From Chryseobacterium binzhouense (GTDB lineage: Bacteria; Bacteroidota; Bacteroidia; Flavobacteriales; Weeksellaceae): a DNA stretch of 64,000 nucleotides. The notes beneath the pieces were generated by a model, which did not search any database, was not told the origin of the DNA, and was given only the letters and a program-made list of their open reading frames with translations. How positions within the stretch are numbered: position 1 is the first letter of the stretch; each line of letters begins with the position of its first letter. The DNA lies in the NCBI RefSeq assembly GCF_007474545.1, contig NZ_VKOG01000001.1:496001-560000 (forward strand), in the 5' to 3' direction. Position numbers and translations under genes: made by a program. This document shows, piece after piece, positions 55,108 through 64,000 of the stretch.

Positions 55108-57888
55108 ATGATTAAAAAACTATCCCTAATCTCTTTGTTTACTTTGCTTCCTGCATCGTATTACTATGCGCAAACTACTGTTTATGCGTATGTTAAAGGT
55201 CAGGACGGTAAACCTGTGGAGAGAGCAGAGGTTGATCTTGAACAATCTGTAAATGACGTTACCGCAGACAAAATTGGTTATTTTCAGTTTGTAGATTTAA
55301 TGCCCGGACATTATCTTATTACGATTTCAAAACCAAACTTCGAATCTAAAACATTAGAATTTGATGTTACGGCTAACGAAAAAAGAAAAGATTTAGGTGT
55401 AATTGTATTAAACAACAGCGTTGGAAATGATGCCGGTGTTGTTGTGATTGATGATTCTCAGGGAGATTCAGAAGACGGAGGCTCTGCGATGCAGCCTACA
55501 GTTGGTCTTTTGAGTTCGGGTAGAGATGCATTTCAGAATGTTTCTGCGTTTGAACTGGGTGCTTACTGGTTCAGACCCAGAGGTGTTGATAACCGTTTTG
55601 AAGATGTTGTTTTCAATGGAGTTTCTATGTCTAAAAATGATGACGGGAGAATTGATTTCAGCAACTGGGGTGGCTTGAATGATGTAACGAGATATCCTTA
55701 CGAAAACGTAGATAATCTTACGCCTTCAGAATATACTTTCGGTAATCTTGGAGGGGTTGTTTATTATAATACCAGAGCATCATCTTACAGAAAGCAGACT
55801 TCTCTTGCTTACTCATTTACCAATAGAAGTTACCTGCACAGAGCAATGGCAACTTACTCTACCGGAATGAGCAAAAAAGGTTGGGCATTCACATTCTCAG
55901 GAAGCAGAAGATGGGGAGATCAGGCAATCATAGATGGTGTTTATCAGGATTCTTATGCTTACTTTGCTGCTGTAGAAAAGAAATTCAGTGATAGGCACTC
56001 TATTAACTTTACAGGCTTTGGATCACCAACTTACAGAGCATCTAACTCGCCAAACACACAGGAAGTGTATGATATTATGGGGAAAAACTATAATTCATTC
56101 TGGGGATGGCAAGATGGTGAACAAAGAAACTCAAGAATCAGAAAAGTTTTTGAGCCGATGTTTATGTTGACAGACTATCTTAAAATAGGTAAAAATTCAA
56201 ACTGGATCAATACGGTTTCTTATCAGATAGGCAGCGATGCACGAAGCAGATTAGACTGGTTCAGAGCTAAAGATCCGAATCCTACTTATTACAGAAATCT
56301 TCCAAGTTTTGGTAATTTTACAGTAGATGAGTTTAAACAGAATTCACAGATTAACTGGTTAGATTTATACAGTCAAAACAACAATATTATAGAAGGAACA
56401 TATAATATTGGGTTTGATGCTCAGGGAAATCCTATTCAAGTAAAAGGAAAGAGAGCTGCTTATAGTTTGGTGGAAGATGTGAATCAAGATAAAACATTTA
56501 ATTTCGCCTCACATTTTGATACAAGATTAAAAGATAACTGGAAATTAAATATTAATTTTAATTATCAGAATTTAAAATCTGATAACTTCAGAAGAGTAAA
56601 AGATCTATTGGGTGCCGATTTTGCATTTAACTTAAATCCTTTTAATAATGATTTACAATACAATGCAGATGATCCTAATTATCTTGTAAGAGTTGGAGAC
56701 AGAACGCAATATTCTTATGAGTTTACAAGAAATCATTATTCATTAAATGTTTCTTCGGAAGTAGATTTCAATAAATTTAATGTAGTTGCATCCATTTTCA
56801 GTTCTTACTCAGAATCACAGAGAGACGGACATTATAGAAGCGGAATCACCAGATTTGCGAATAATTCAAAAGGTAAAAGTGCCATTTATGATGCTTTGGA
56901 TGCCGGGATGAAAGCAAAGGTTACTTATAAAATCAACGGTAAAAACTTTATTGTTTATAACGGTGCATTTTTTAGCCTGGCTCCGACCCTTAATGAGATT
57001 TATATCAATCCAAGAATGGTTGATTATGTAACTCCGGGAGTTAAAAATCAGATTATCAATTCTAATGACCTGAGTTACATTACAAGAGGTCAGGTTGTAA
57101 AGTTAAGATTAACCGGTTTTTACACCACGATCAGTAATTCCACAGAAATCGCAAGATATTATGCTGATGTGACGGATGCTATCGGAACTTCTTTAAACAC
57201 TTTAGTAAATGAAGCGATGACAGGTGTGAACAAGAGATATATGGGAGTGGAATTGGGATATGATATTAAAATTACCCCAACTTTGAACGCCATAGGTGCT
57301 GCAAGTATCGGAGAATATAAATTTACTTCTAATGCTGATGTTTCTACCTTTGATGATCTTAATGGTTTCAGGGGAGAAGAATTCTGGAAAGGACAGGCAA
57401 ATATCAAAAATTATAAGGTAGCCGGAACTCCTCAAAAAGCGTTTTCATTCGGGTTGAAGTACAATTCACCTAAATATTGGTGGGTTGGAGCCTCTGCTAA
57501 CTATCTGATGGATCAATATCTGGATTTTTCAGCGTTAAATAAAACTCCATATATGTATATCAATCCGGCAACAAATGATCCTTACGAAGGGGTAACGCCG
57601 GAACTTATTCAGCAGCTTACAGCTCAGAAGAAATTTGATGATCAGTTTATGCTGAATGCCAATGCAGGAAAATCTTTCCTTATCGGAAAATACAGAATGG
57701 GAATCAGCGTATCTGTAAACAACATTCTAAACAACAGAAATTATGTAACAGGAGGATTTGAGCAAGGTAGAAATGTGAGATTTCCTGATGCTCTTGAAGA
57801 CGGACAAAGACAATATCCATATTTTGCACCAAAATTATGGTATGACAGAGGAACAACATTCTTCACAAATGTTTATTTAAGATTCTAA
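55108..57888 (+). CDS. TonB-dependent receptor with carboxypeptidase-like domain
   Basis: The 926-aa protein has a signal peptide (1-21). A carboxypeptidase-regulatory-like domain (about 24-110) follows: YAYVKGQDGKPVERAEVDLE, GYFQFVDLMPGHYLITIS. Then come a plug (SSGRDAFQNVSAFELGAYW, NVDNLTPSEYTFGNLGGVV) and a large Asn/Tyr-rich barrel ending FFTNVYLRF. It imports a substrate across the outer membrane. The following DUF5689 lipoprotein (11-bp gap) and the divergent EEP phosphoesterase suggest a nucleic-acid or phosphate-related substrate; this is inference. Confidence 0.9.
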   Translation: MIKKLSLISLFTLLPASYYYAQTTVYAYVKGQDGKPVERAEVDLEQSVNDVTADKIGYFQFVDLMPGHYLITISKPNFESKTLEFDVTANEKRKDLGVIVLNNSVGNDAGVVVIDDSQGDSEDGGSAMQPTVGLLSSGRDAFQNVSAFELGAYWFRPRGVDNRFEDVVFNGVSMSKNDDGRIDFSNWGGLNDVTRYPYENVDNLTPSEYTFGNLGGVVYYNTRASSYRKQTSLAYSFTNRSYLHRAMATYSTGMSKKGWAFTFSGSRRWGDQAIIDGVYQDSYAYFAAVEKKFSDRHSINFTGFGSPTYRASNSPNTQEVYDIMGKNYNSFWGWQDGEQRNSRIRKVFEPMFMLTDYLKIGKNSNWINTVSYQIGSDARSRLDWFRAKDPNPTYYRNLPSFGNFTVDEFKQNSQINWLDLYSQNNNIIEGTYNIGFDAQGNPIQVKGKRAAYSLVEDVNQDKTFNFASHFDTRLKDNWKLNINFNYQNLKSDNFRRVKDLLGADFAFNLNPFNNDLQYNADDPNYLVRVGDRTQYSYEFTRNHYSLNVSSEVDFNKFNVVASIFSSYSESQRDGHYRSGITRFANNSKGKSAIYDALDAGMKAKVTYKINGKNFIVYNGAFFSLAPTLNEIYINPRMVDYVTPGVKNQIINSNDLSYITRGQVVKLRLTGFYTTISNSTEIARYYADVTDAIGTSLNTLVNEAMTGVNKRYMGVELGYDIKITPTLNAIGAASIGEYKFTSNADVSTFDDLNGFRGEEFWKGQANIKNYKVAGTPQKAFSFGLKYNSPKYWWVGASANYLMDQYLDFSALNKTPYMYINPATNDPYEGVTPELIQQLTAQKKFDDQFMLNANAGKSFLIGKYRMGISVSVNNILNNRNYVTGGFEQGRNVRFPDALEDGQRQYPYFAPKLWYDRGTTFFTNVYLRF

Positions 57889-57899
57889 TATATAGTAAA

Positions 57900-60005
57900 A
57901 TGAAAAAATATCAGTCCATTTTAAAATATTTCTTCGTGATGATTGCAGCTATGATTATTTCTGGTTGTGTACACGATGATAAGTATGATGAGCCAAATCT
58001 TGAAGGCGTACAATGTATTCAGGATTTCACTGCAAATACGACACTAAAGCAGTTAAGAGAAAAATATACATTAAACAACCCTACGGGTGCTGCATATGTT
58101 TTTCCTGCAGATACAACACCCAATGATTCTTCAGACGATCTTTACATACAAGGATACGTAAGTTCAACAGATGAAACGGGGAACATTTATAAAACCATTT
58201 ACATTCAGGATGCTCTTGAAAATCCTACGCATGGTTTTACAATCAGCGTAGACGCAGTAAGCAATTATACTAAATTTCCACAAGGAAGCAAGATTTATGT
58301 AAAACTTAATGGTCTTGCAGTAGGAGTTTATGGAGGTGTGGTACAATTGGGAATGAAAACAGGAGCAGAAACTCAAAATGGTGCTGTATCTCGTATACCA
58401 GAAAAAATGGTACCGTTCAGCATTTTCAGATCTTGTAATATCATTGGAAAAATTGTTCCTAAGATTATGACTTCTGCTCAAATGATTTCTACAAATGATC
58501 AATTTATTGGTTGTTTAATTCAAATGAATAATGCAGAATTTGACAGCAGAATCCTGTGTACTAACTTTGCTCCAAACGGAGTTACTGTAGACAGAACAAT
58601 CAGAGATAACACATCATCAACAGCTAGAGTTGTAAGAAACAGCGGTTACGCATCATTTGCTAGTCAGATTCTTCCTTCAGGAAATGGTAAATTTGTAGGT
58701 ATCTACAGTAAGTTCAACAGTACTTATCAGATGTATATTAATAAGGTTACTGATCTTGAAATGAATAATTTCCCTAGATTAGACGGCATTGCATCAAATC
58801 CTTGTGAGTATAGTGATAATGGTTTAACGCAGAAAACGGTTGCTGAGGTTAAGCAATTGGCAACCAATCCTCTTACATTAATTACCGGAGATTTTGTTTT
58901 AAAAGCGAAAGTAATTGCTAATGACAAAACAGGAAATCTATTCAAATATATTTATGTAGAAGACGCAACCGGAGGTATCAGAGTAAATATTGACAAGAAT
59001 GATATGTTTAATGATTCTAGATTTGTAGTTGGGAAAGAGGTTTATATAAAACTTAAAAATCTTTATGTTGGAGCGGTTTCTGGAGAGATTCAGTTAGGAA
59101 GTCCGTTTAACGGTGCGGTTGGAAGAATTGCCGAAGCAGATGTTTACAAGTACTTCTTTGATTCTAAAAAACCAACAACTGCGGTTATACCTACAGAAAG
59201 AACAATTACTCAAATTAGTATGGCAGATGTTGGTAGATGGGTAAAAATTAGAAATCTTCAGTTTATTGAAGGAGATTTGGAAAAAGTATATGCTGCATCA
59301 GCTGCTACCAACAGAACTCTAGAAGATTGTTCTGGCAATAAAATTTTTCTTAGAACAAGTAATTTTGCTGATTTTGCCGGTCAGGTTATAGAATCAGGAA
59401 AAGGTGATGTGTATGGTGTTCTAAGCGTTTTCAACGGAACTTATCAGCTTTGGATTACAGATCTTTTAGGTGCAGATTTAGATAATCCAAGATGTGATGG
59501 TTCAGTATATGTTCCACTTCCTGTTTTATACAGTGAAAACTTTGCAGCTGGAGGATTTAATGCAGACTGGACAACAGTAAATGTTTCAGGAGCTCAGGTA
59601 TGGACTACTTCTAACCAAGGGAACGGAACAAATTACTATGCAGTAATGAACGGTTTTGCAGGAGGTAACAATGTAAATGAAGACTGGCTGATTTCTAAAT
59701 CTGTAAGTTTGGTTGGGAAGACTAAAGCAGCCGTAAGCTTTACAAGTGATGTAAGATACAACGGTAATCCTTTACAGGTGTATGCAACAGAAAACTATAC
59801 AGGAAACCCTGCTACAACAAACTGGGTGCTTTTACCGGCAACATTAGATACCAACAGCGGTGCATTTGGAGACTGGGTAAGTTCTGGTAATGTAGACTTG
59901 TCAGCATTTTTAGGAAAAAATGTGAGAATTGCATTCAAATATACTTCTACAACCTCAGGAGCTCCAACCTGGGAAATTGATGATTTTAAAATCAAAGGTG
60001 AATAA
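57900..60005 (+). CDS. DUF5689 surface lipoprotein with C-terminal MAM/anchor-J-like module
   Basis: The 701-aa protein has a lipoprotein signal with lipobox (MIISGCVHDDKYDEPN). Two DUF5689 repeats follow (about 45-290 and 305-545; matched segments IYIQGYVSSTDETGNIYKTI and FKYIYVEDATGGIRVNID). A choice-of-anchor-J-like module with LYSENFAAGGFNADWTTVNV ends at WEIDDFKIKGE. It probably sits on the outer membrane beside the TonB receptor encoded 11 bp upstream, as SusD-like partners do. The ligand is unknown. A strong terminator follows. Confidence 0.85.
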   Translation: MKKYQSILKYFFVMIAAMIISGCVHDDKYDEPNLEGVQCIQDFTANTTLKQLREKYTLNNPTGAAYVFPADTTPNDSSDDLYIQGYVSSTDETGNIYKTIYIQDALENPTHGFTISVDAVSNYTKFPQGSKIYVKLNGLAVGVYGGVVQLGMKTGAETQNGAVSRIPEKMVPFSIFRSCNIIGKIVPKIMTSAQMISTNDQFIGCLIQMNNAEFDSRILCTNFAPNGVTVDRTIRDNTSSTARVVRNSGYASFASQILPSGNGKFVGIYSKFNSTYQMYINKVTDLEMNNFPRLDGIASNPCEYSDNGLTQKTVAEVKQLATNPLTLITGDFVLKAKVIANDKTGNLFKYIYVEDATGGIRVNIDKNDMFNDSRFVVGKEVYIKLKNLYVGAVSGEIQLGSPFNGAVGRIAEADVYKYFFDSKKPTTAVIPTERTITQISMADVGRWVKIRNLQFIEGDLEKVYAASAATNRTLEDCSGNKIFLRTSNFADFAGQVIESGKGDVYGVLSVFNGTYQLWITDLLGADLDNPRCDGSVYVPLPVLYSENFAAGGFNADWTTVNVSGAQVWTTSNQGNGTNYYAVMNGFAGGNNVNEDWLISKSVSLVGKTKAAVSFTSDVRYNGNPLQVYATENYTGNPATTNWVLLPATLDTNSGAFGDWVSSGNVDLSAFLGKNVRIAFKYTSTTSGAPTWEIDDFKIKGE

Positions 60006-60029
60006 CCATCAGTAAAAGTTATAAAGAAG

Positions 60030-60066
60030 AGTCCGTCTCACAACTAGTGTAGACGGACTTTTTTTA
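60030..60066 (+). terminator. Terminator after the DUF5689 operon
   Basis: AGTCCGTCT and AGACGGACT are perfect 9-bp arms around a 12-nt loop, followed by TTTTTTT. Confidence 0.85.
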
Positions 60067-60405
60067 TGATTTCTATTGATCTACAGTCTTGTAATGGTTT
60101 TGTATCAAGATTTTCAATTTACATCATCTAGCTGTGAAACCAACTCTTTTTTAATTTAATCTGAGTTTGGAATAAGTTTTCTTAAACATAATGTTAAACA
60201 GAGAGATTCAATTATTAAAAACTTTCAAGAAGTAAAAAATCTTTTGTTTTTCTTTGCTATAAGTTAATATGATGCGATAAATCAATTATTTAAATTTATT
60301 TCTTATCCCGAACTGAGGTTAATGTAAAAGATAAAGTGTTGTGCTTTCACAAAGAATAATTTCAAAACAGCCATTAGAATTGTTATTAAATAACAGCTTA
60401 AGCAT
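60067..60405. other. AT-rich gap without a supported gene
   Basis: About 340 bp between convergent operons hold no convincing gene, hairpin or repeat beyond the terminator at 60030-60066. Confidence 0.5.
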
Positions 60406-61167
60406 TTAATGACAAGTTTCAGGATTATGTTGATGATTGGGATCTGTATTCGTACAGTTTATATCGTGACCGGGAGATATTTTCATTGCTTCCTTTTTTG
60501 GGGAAACGTACGGAATTCCCAGTTCCAGACCTCGTACAATAAAAAGACCGCCTAAAATAATCATCACCACCGGAACTACTTTAAGTACTTTTATCCTAAA
60601 TGTCTGGCTCATCAGATTACCCACCAATACAACCGTAAACATAAAAGGAAGAGTTCCCAATCCGAATAAGCTCATGTAAAAAGCTCCCTGCCAAATGCCG
60701 CCACTTGCCAGACTTGCTGTGAGTGCCATATAAACCATTCCGCATGGCAAAAATCCGTTCAAAATTCCGGTTGTAAATCTTGACCGGTAATCTGCTTTTT
60801 GGAGTAATTTTCCTAGGTTAGATTTTACTTTAAAAAGAAATTTCGAAATAAACGGAATCTTTGATGCGAAATCTTTTCCGCCAAACGAAAATAAAGCCAT
60901 AATGATAAGCAAAACTCCAACACCAATGGTAAGATAGCGTTGGAATCCTGCCATTTCAAATCCTTCGCCTATAATACCCAGAATACCGCCGAGTAGAGTA
61001 TAGGTAAAAATCCTTCCAAACTGATAGGTCAGATTCTGAAGATAATAATTAGTTGCTTGTTTCTTGGTCAAACCCATTGATAGCGCAATAGGGCCGCACA
61101 TTCCGATACAGTGGAATCCTGATGCGAAGCCTAAGCCCACTGCAGATATAATCAATGCTATTTCCAT
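60406..61167 (-). CDS. Sulfite exporter TauE/SafE-like membrane protein (cbb3 accessory)
   Basis: The 253-aa protein has six or so membrane segments and the family motif GFASGFHCIGMCGPIALSMG near the front. A second half has FLPCGMVYMALTASLASGG. It ends in a His/Cys-rich tail (HDINCTNTDPNHQHNPETCH). SafE/UreH-like proteins at the end of cco operons (similar to CcoS-linked genes) are thought to handle copper for the oxidase; the His-rich tail fits metal handling. It overlaps fixH by 10 bp. Confidence 0.8.
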   Translation of the reverse strand: MEIALIISAVGLGFASGFHCIGMCGPIALSMGLTKKQATNYYLQNLTYQFGRIFTYTLLGGILGIIGEGFEMAGFQRYLTIGVGVLLIIMALFSFGGKDFASKIPFISKFLFKVKSNLGKLLQKADYRSRFTTGILNGFLPCGMVYMALTASLASGGIWQGAFYMSLFGLGTLPFMFTVVLVGNLMSQTFRIKVLKVVPVVMIILGGLFIVRGLELGIPYVSPKKEAMKISPGHDINCTNTDPNHQHNPETCH

Positions 61168-61610
61168 ATCACGTCATAGTCCAGTCGATAGTCGGTTTTA
61201 TCTTTTGTCCAGCTCAGTCTCAAAGTGTAGTTTCCTTTAATTAAGACAGCCGCAGGGATCGTGAAAGAATTGTCTGACTCAAGCTGAACAGTTTTTTTTA
61301 TATCTAAATTCTGATCATCTGATCTGTTTAATACAAAACTGACTGTTGAATTGGAGTTATTGATTTCCAAAGGAAATGTAATGGTAATTCCTTTTGTTGA
61401 TTGGGAATACACTGGTTTTTCTTCCAGTTTATCCGCACGGTTTTTTGCATCAATTACCGATTGATACTGAAGCTCTTCTTCATAATAATGCTCAGTAACC
61501 ATTTCCGAATTTTTTTGACCGTTCGGAAAAAGAAACAGCATTGACAAAATAAATATAATAAATGAGGCAAGTGCTAAAACAATACCGTGCCCCCAAGTGA
61601 AATTTTTCAT
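61158..61610 (-). CDS. fixH: FixH-family cytochrome cbb3 accessory protein
   Basis: The 150-aa protein has one N-terminal membrane segment (MKNFTWGHGIVLALASFIIF). A periplasmic beta domain follows: MVTEHYYEEELQYQSVIDAKNRADKLE and a C-terminal KGNYTLRLSWTKDKTDYRL. These match the FixH family. The genes ccoG upstream and the SafE-like gene downstream (10-bp overlap) confirm the cbb3 oxidase context. Its precise biochemical role is unknown; it is needed for oxidase assembly in other bacteria. Confidence 0.85.
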   Translation of the reverse strand: MKNFTWGHGIVLALASFIIFILSMLFLFPNGQKNSEMVTEHYYEEELQYQSVIDAKNRADKLEEKPVYSQSTKGITITFPLEINNSNSTVSFVLNRSDDQNLDIKKTVQLESDNSFTIPAAVLIKGNYTLRLSWTKDKTDYRLDYDVIWK

Positions 61611-61621
61611 AATTTTTTTCT

Positions 61622-63076
61622 TTAAAACTGTAATTTAAAAGGTCCTTCAAAATAAGTCTGGTACGAATCAATGAGCTTGCCGTTCATGTCATACACCCCA
61701 ATGGTAATATTTTGTTTAGATAAATTCATTTCTGCTTCCGGGAAACTGATGCTGATGGTTCCTTTGGCTATTTTATCACGTTCAACCGTAATTTTACTGG
61801 AGCCGCTGAAACCTATTTCTGCATGAGAAGGCTCAATAACTTTTATAGTAACAATTTTTTTATCGTTAGTCTTATTGAGAAATGTATAATTATATGTATT
61901 GGTAATTTTTCCTTCTCTTACGAAGAATGTACTTCCTGCTGGTTTGATGAATTTTGCTTCCATTTCGCCGCGGTTATAAAGTAAGAAACCTAAAAATCCT
62001 ATCAATAACATCAGTACCACAGAAAAGCCTTTCATTCTTCCCGTGAATTTGAAAGGAATCTGTTTTTCTATTTCGTTTTCCGAAGCATATCTTATCAATC
62101 CTTTTGGCAAGCCTACTTTTTCCATCACTTCATCGCATGCATCAATACACGCTGTGCAGTTCACGCATTCCAGCTGTTGACCGTCACGGATATCAATTCC
62201 TGTCGGGCACACTACAACACACTGAAAACAGTCGATACAATCTCCTTTTCCCGCAGCTTTTCTGTCTTCGCCTTTTCTCCATTTAGAACGGTTTTCGCCT
62301 CTTTTAAAATCGTAAAAAACATTGATGGTGTCTTTATCAATCAAAACTCCCTGCAATCTTCCGTACGGACAGACTAAGGTACAAACCTGTTCTCTGAACC
62401 ATGCAAAAACAAAATAAAATGCAGCTGTAAACAGGATCATTACCATGAAATTGGTAGGATTGGCAAAAGGTCCCTGTGAAATAATATTGAAAACTTCCTC
62501 ATATCCCACAATATACATAAACATGAAGTGTGTGATAATTAAGGAAATGATAATGTATATCGACCACTTTAAACTTCTTTTCCAGATTTTTTCACTGTTC
62601 CATTCCTGTCTGTCCAGCTTCATTTGCTTATTACGGTCTCCTTCAATAGCATATTCAATTTTACGAAATATAGACTCTAAAAAAATTGTCTGAGGACATA
62701 TCCACCCGCAGAAAATTCTTCCGAATGCAATTGTAAAAACGATAATGAAAATAAGTGAAGCAATAGCACCCAGCGTAAGAATAAAAAAATCTTGAGGATA
62801 AAAAGGCTGTCCGATAATAAAAAATTCTCTGTCGATGACATTGAACATGAAAAACGGATTACCGTTAATTTTAATAAATGGAATTGAAAAATAAATCAGC
62901 AACAAAATAAAGCTTACTAAATTTCTGTAGTTGGTATACTTTCCTTTAGGTTTTCTGGGGAAAACCCATTTTCTTTTACCAGACTGTTCCATTGTGCCTA
63001 TAGAATCTCTATAGGTTTCAGGATCTAATACCTGACCCTGTCCGCCGCGAACGGCTTCATTCTCTATTTTTGACAT
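61622..63076 (-). CDS. ccoG: Cytochrome c oxidase accessory protein CcoG (RdxA/FixG)
   Basis: The 484-aa membrane protein has about five membrane segments and two ferredoxin-like cluster regions with Cys-x2-Cys-type spacing: CGWICPQT early, then GDCIDCFQCVVVCPTGIDIRDG and CVNCTACIDACDEV. The C-terminal periplasmic domain is beta-rich (about 380-484). CcoG reduces copper or helps mature the cbb3 oxidase. It lies 91 bp downstream of ccoP and 11 bp upstream of fixH on the same strand, so it is part of the cco operon. Confidence 0.93.
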   Translation of the reverse strand: MSKIENEAVRGGQGQVLDPETYRDSIGTMEQSGKRKWVFPRKPKGKYTNYRNLVSFILLLIYFSIPFIKINGNPFFMFNVIDREFFIIGQPFYPQDFFILTLGAIASLIFIIVFTIAFGRIFCGWICPQTIFLESIFRKIEYAIEGDRNKQMKLDRQEWNSEKIWKRSLKWSIYIIISLIITHFMFMYIVGYEEVFNIISQGPFANPTNFMVMILFTAAFYFVFAWFREQVCTLVCPYGRLQGVLIDKDTINVFYDFKRGENRSKWRKGEDRKAAGKGDCIDCFQCVVVCPTGIDIRDGQQLECVNCTACIDACDEVMEKVGLPKGLIRYASENEIEKQIPFKFTGRMKGFSVVLMLLIGFLGFLLYNRGEMEAKFIKPAGSTFFVREGKITNTYNYTFLNKTNDKKIVTIKVIEPSHAEIGFSGSSKITVERDKIAKGTISISFPEAEMNLSKQNITIGVYDMNGKLIDSYQTYFEGPFKLQF

Positions 63077-63167
63077 TTTTGGTATATTTTAAAAACGAAA
63101 AAAACATAATCCGTTACTATTTTTATCTAATAACAAATTATGTTTTTTCATATATTTTTAAATTTAA

Positions 63168-64000
63168 TTACTGTTTTTCCCAATTCGCTTCATCCCCGTA
63201 AGGAGGAGCTCCGCCTTCTGCCGGAGTAATCGGCTTTTTAAGCTGATTGATTGAGTAAACATATGCCGCAACATTCTGAATGTCTGTACCTGTAAGAACT
63301 CCGTTTTTACCCCAAGCCTGCATCGCAGTTCCGGTAACTCCGTTTTCTACGATATGGAAAACATTTTTAAAGAGTTTTTTCTCAGGTTGGTTTTTCCAGA
63401 AGTTATCGGTTAGGTTAGGACCAATTCCACCTCTTCCCCCTTCAGAGTGACAAGACACACAGTTAGTTTTGAATACTTCTTCTCCTGCTGCAATATTATC
63501 TTCAGAAAATTCTGCGCTTTCAAGAGTCACAGGCGGCTGATCTGCTAAATATGCAGCAACGCTTGCTTCCTGTTCCTTATATTCTTTTTCGTATTCCTTA
63601 ATCGGACTTGCAAAATCTGTGAAAGAAAAAGCAAATACATAGACGATACAAAAGGCAGTTCCGAACCAGAATAATCCAACCCACCATTTAGGAAGCTGGT
63701 TGTCTAGCTCCATAATGCCATCAAAGCCGTGGTCAATAAGAATATCTTTTTCTTCAGTTTCAGATTGCTTTTTAAATGCAGCCATATACTGTCTCTTTAG
63801 AAAAGGTATTTTCTTTTCAGCGAGATATGTCGCTTTTTCTTCATCTGATAGTTTCCCAAACTTCTTGTTTTCGATTAAATCTCCGATTGCACTGTGTATG
63901 TACGCCAATATTCCGCCAATGATTACAGTACCCCAGAAATAAAGGGATGAAAAAAACGAATAACTTTGTACAAACAGATAATAAAAAACAATTAAAAGTC
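63168..64000 (-). CDS. ccoP: Cytochrome cbb3 oxidase subunit III (CcoP), 5' end outside window
   Basis: The frame is open to the right edge (last full codon at about 63996-63998). The in-frame sequence upstream of the first internal start reads FFSSLYFWGTVIIGGILAYI, a membrane segment that joins AYIHSAIGDLIENKKFG, so translation starts beyond 64000. The visible 276 residues include a second membrane region (WWVGLFWFGTAFCIVYVFAF) and a single c-type haem site CVSCH in a GGIGPNLTD context. A Met ligand is likely in GTAMQAWGKNG. CcoP passes electrons to the cbb3 terminal oxidase. Bacteroidota CcoP often has one haem domain, unlike the two in proteobacteria. Confidence 0.9.
   Translation of the reverse strand, partial: LLIVFYYLFVQSYSFFSSLYFWGTVIIGGILAYIHSAIGDLIENKKFGKLSDEEKATYLAEKKIPFLKRQYMAAFKKQSETEEKDILIDHGFDGIMELDNQLPKWWVGLFWFGTAFCIVYVFAFSFTDFASPIKEYEKEYKEQEASVAAYLADQPPVTLESAEFSEDNIAAGEEVFKTNCVSCHSEGGRGGIGPNLTDNFWKNQPEKKLFKNVFHIVENGVTGTAMQAWGKNGVLTGTDIQNVAAYVYSINQLKKPITPAEGGAPPYGDEANWEKQ

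Noticed and set aside
1-64000. CRISPR array, tRNA or rRNA genes
   Set aside because: No regularly spaced repeats or RNA gene signatures were seen; the spaced repeats found are in-gene or single pairs.

Overview
The window looks like a chromosomal segment of a Flavobacteriia member, most likely Chryseobacterium or a close Weeksellaceae relative. The evidence is AT-rich DNA, TAnnTTTG-type -7 promoter elements, type IX secretion C-terminal sorting tails, several TonB-dependent receptors, a cbb3-oxidase accessory cluster with CcoG/FixH/SafE-like proteins, and a flexirubin/aryl-polyene-like lipid gene set. No rRNA, tRNA or CRISPR array was found.

Region by region. 1-4.4 kb (minus): tetrapyrrole genes hemA-hemC and, further downstream, hemD (cut by the window edge), with a DUF1287-like protein and an amidase between them. 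4.4-18.6 kb (minus): an accessory island. It holds a zincin-type toxin with a candidate immunity protein between two 104-bp direct repeats, an IS3-type transposase remnant, an Imm35-like protein with a 723-aa protein ending in a papain-fold toxin-like domain, a small nucleotidyltransferase, an unrecognised 1361-aa protein, a 1091-aa phage-tail-fibre-like protein with 16-residue repeats, a 55-aa acidic protein and a patatin phospholipase. Three promoters in this island carry the same 15-bp box at the same spacing from the -7 element, so at least part of it looks like one regulon. This is the best candidate for an undescribed system: a fibre plus large partner, nucleotidyltransferase, toxin and immunity locus.

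18.7-21.0 kb: a TetR-thioesterase-FabF operon with a palindromic operator. 21.2-25.6 kb: an OsmC protein, a TonB receptor carrying two N-terminal heavy-metal (HMA) domains, a Cys/His-rich secreted protein and a repeat lipoprotein, all pointing to copper or metal handling. 25.6-27.9 kb: an RprY/RprX-like two-component system. 28-34.2 kb (plus): an SRPBCC protein, an RluA-type pseudouridine synthase and two secreted T9SS cargo proteins. 34.3-42.1 kb (minus): an outer-membrane beta-barrel protein and both aconitases, acnA and acnB. 42.4-45.5 kb (plus): a WG-repeat protein and a TPP-riboswitch-controlled TonB receptor, presumably for thiamine.

45.7-53.5 kb (plus): an HU-CCDC81-type envelope protein and thioesterase, followed by a compact operon of ketosynthase, degenerate ketosynthase (chain-length-factor-like), deacetylase, LolA-like carrier, lipoprotein, FabZ-like dehydratase, helical secreted protein and GT2-DUF2062. 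This resembles part of a flexirubin/aryl-polyene pathway. 53.7-60.0 kb: an endonuclease/exonuclease/phosphatase-family secreted protein, divergent from a TonB receptor and a DUF5689 lipoprotein, probably one nutrient-scavenging locus. 60.4-64.0 kb (minus): ccoP (5' end outside the window), ccoG, fixH and a SafE-like membrane protein, the assembly end of a cbb3 oxidase operon.
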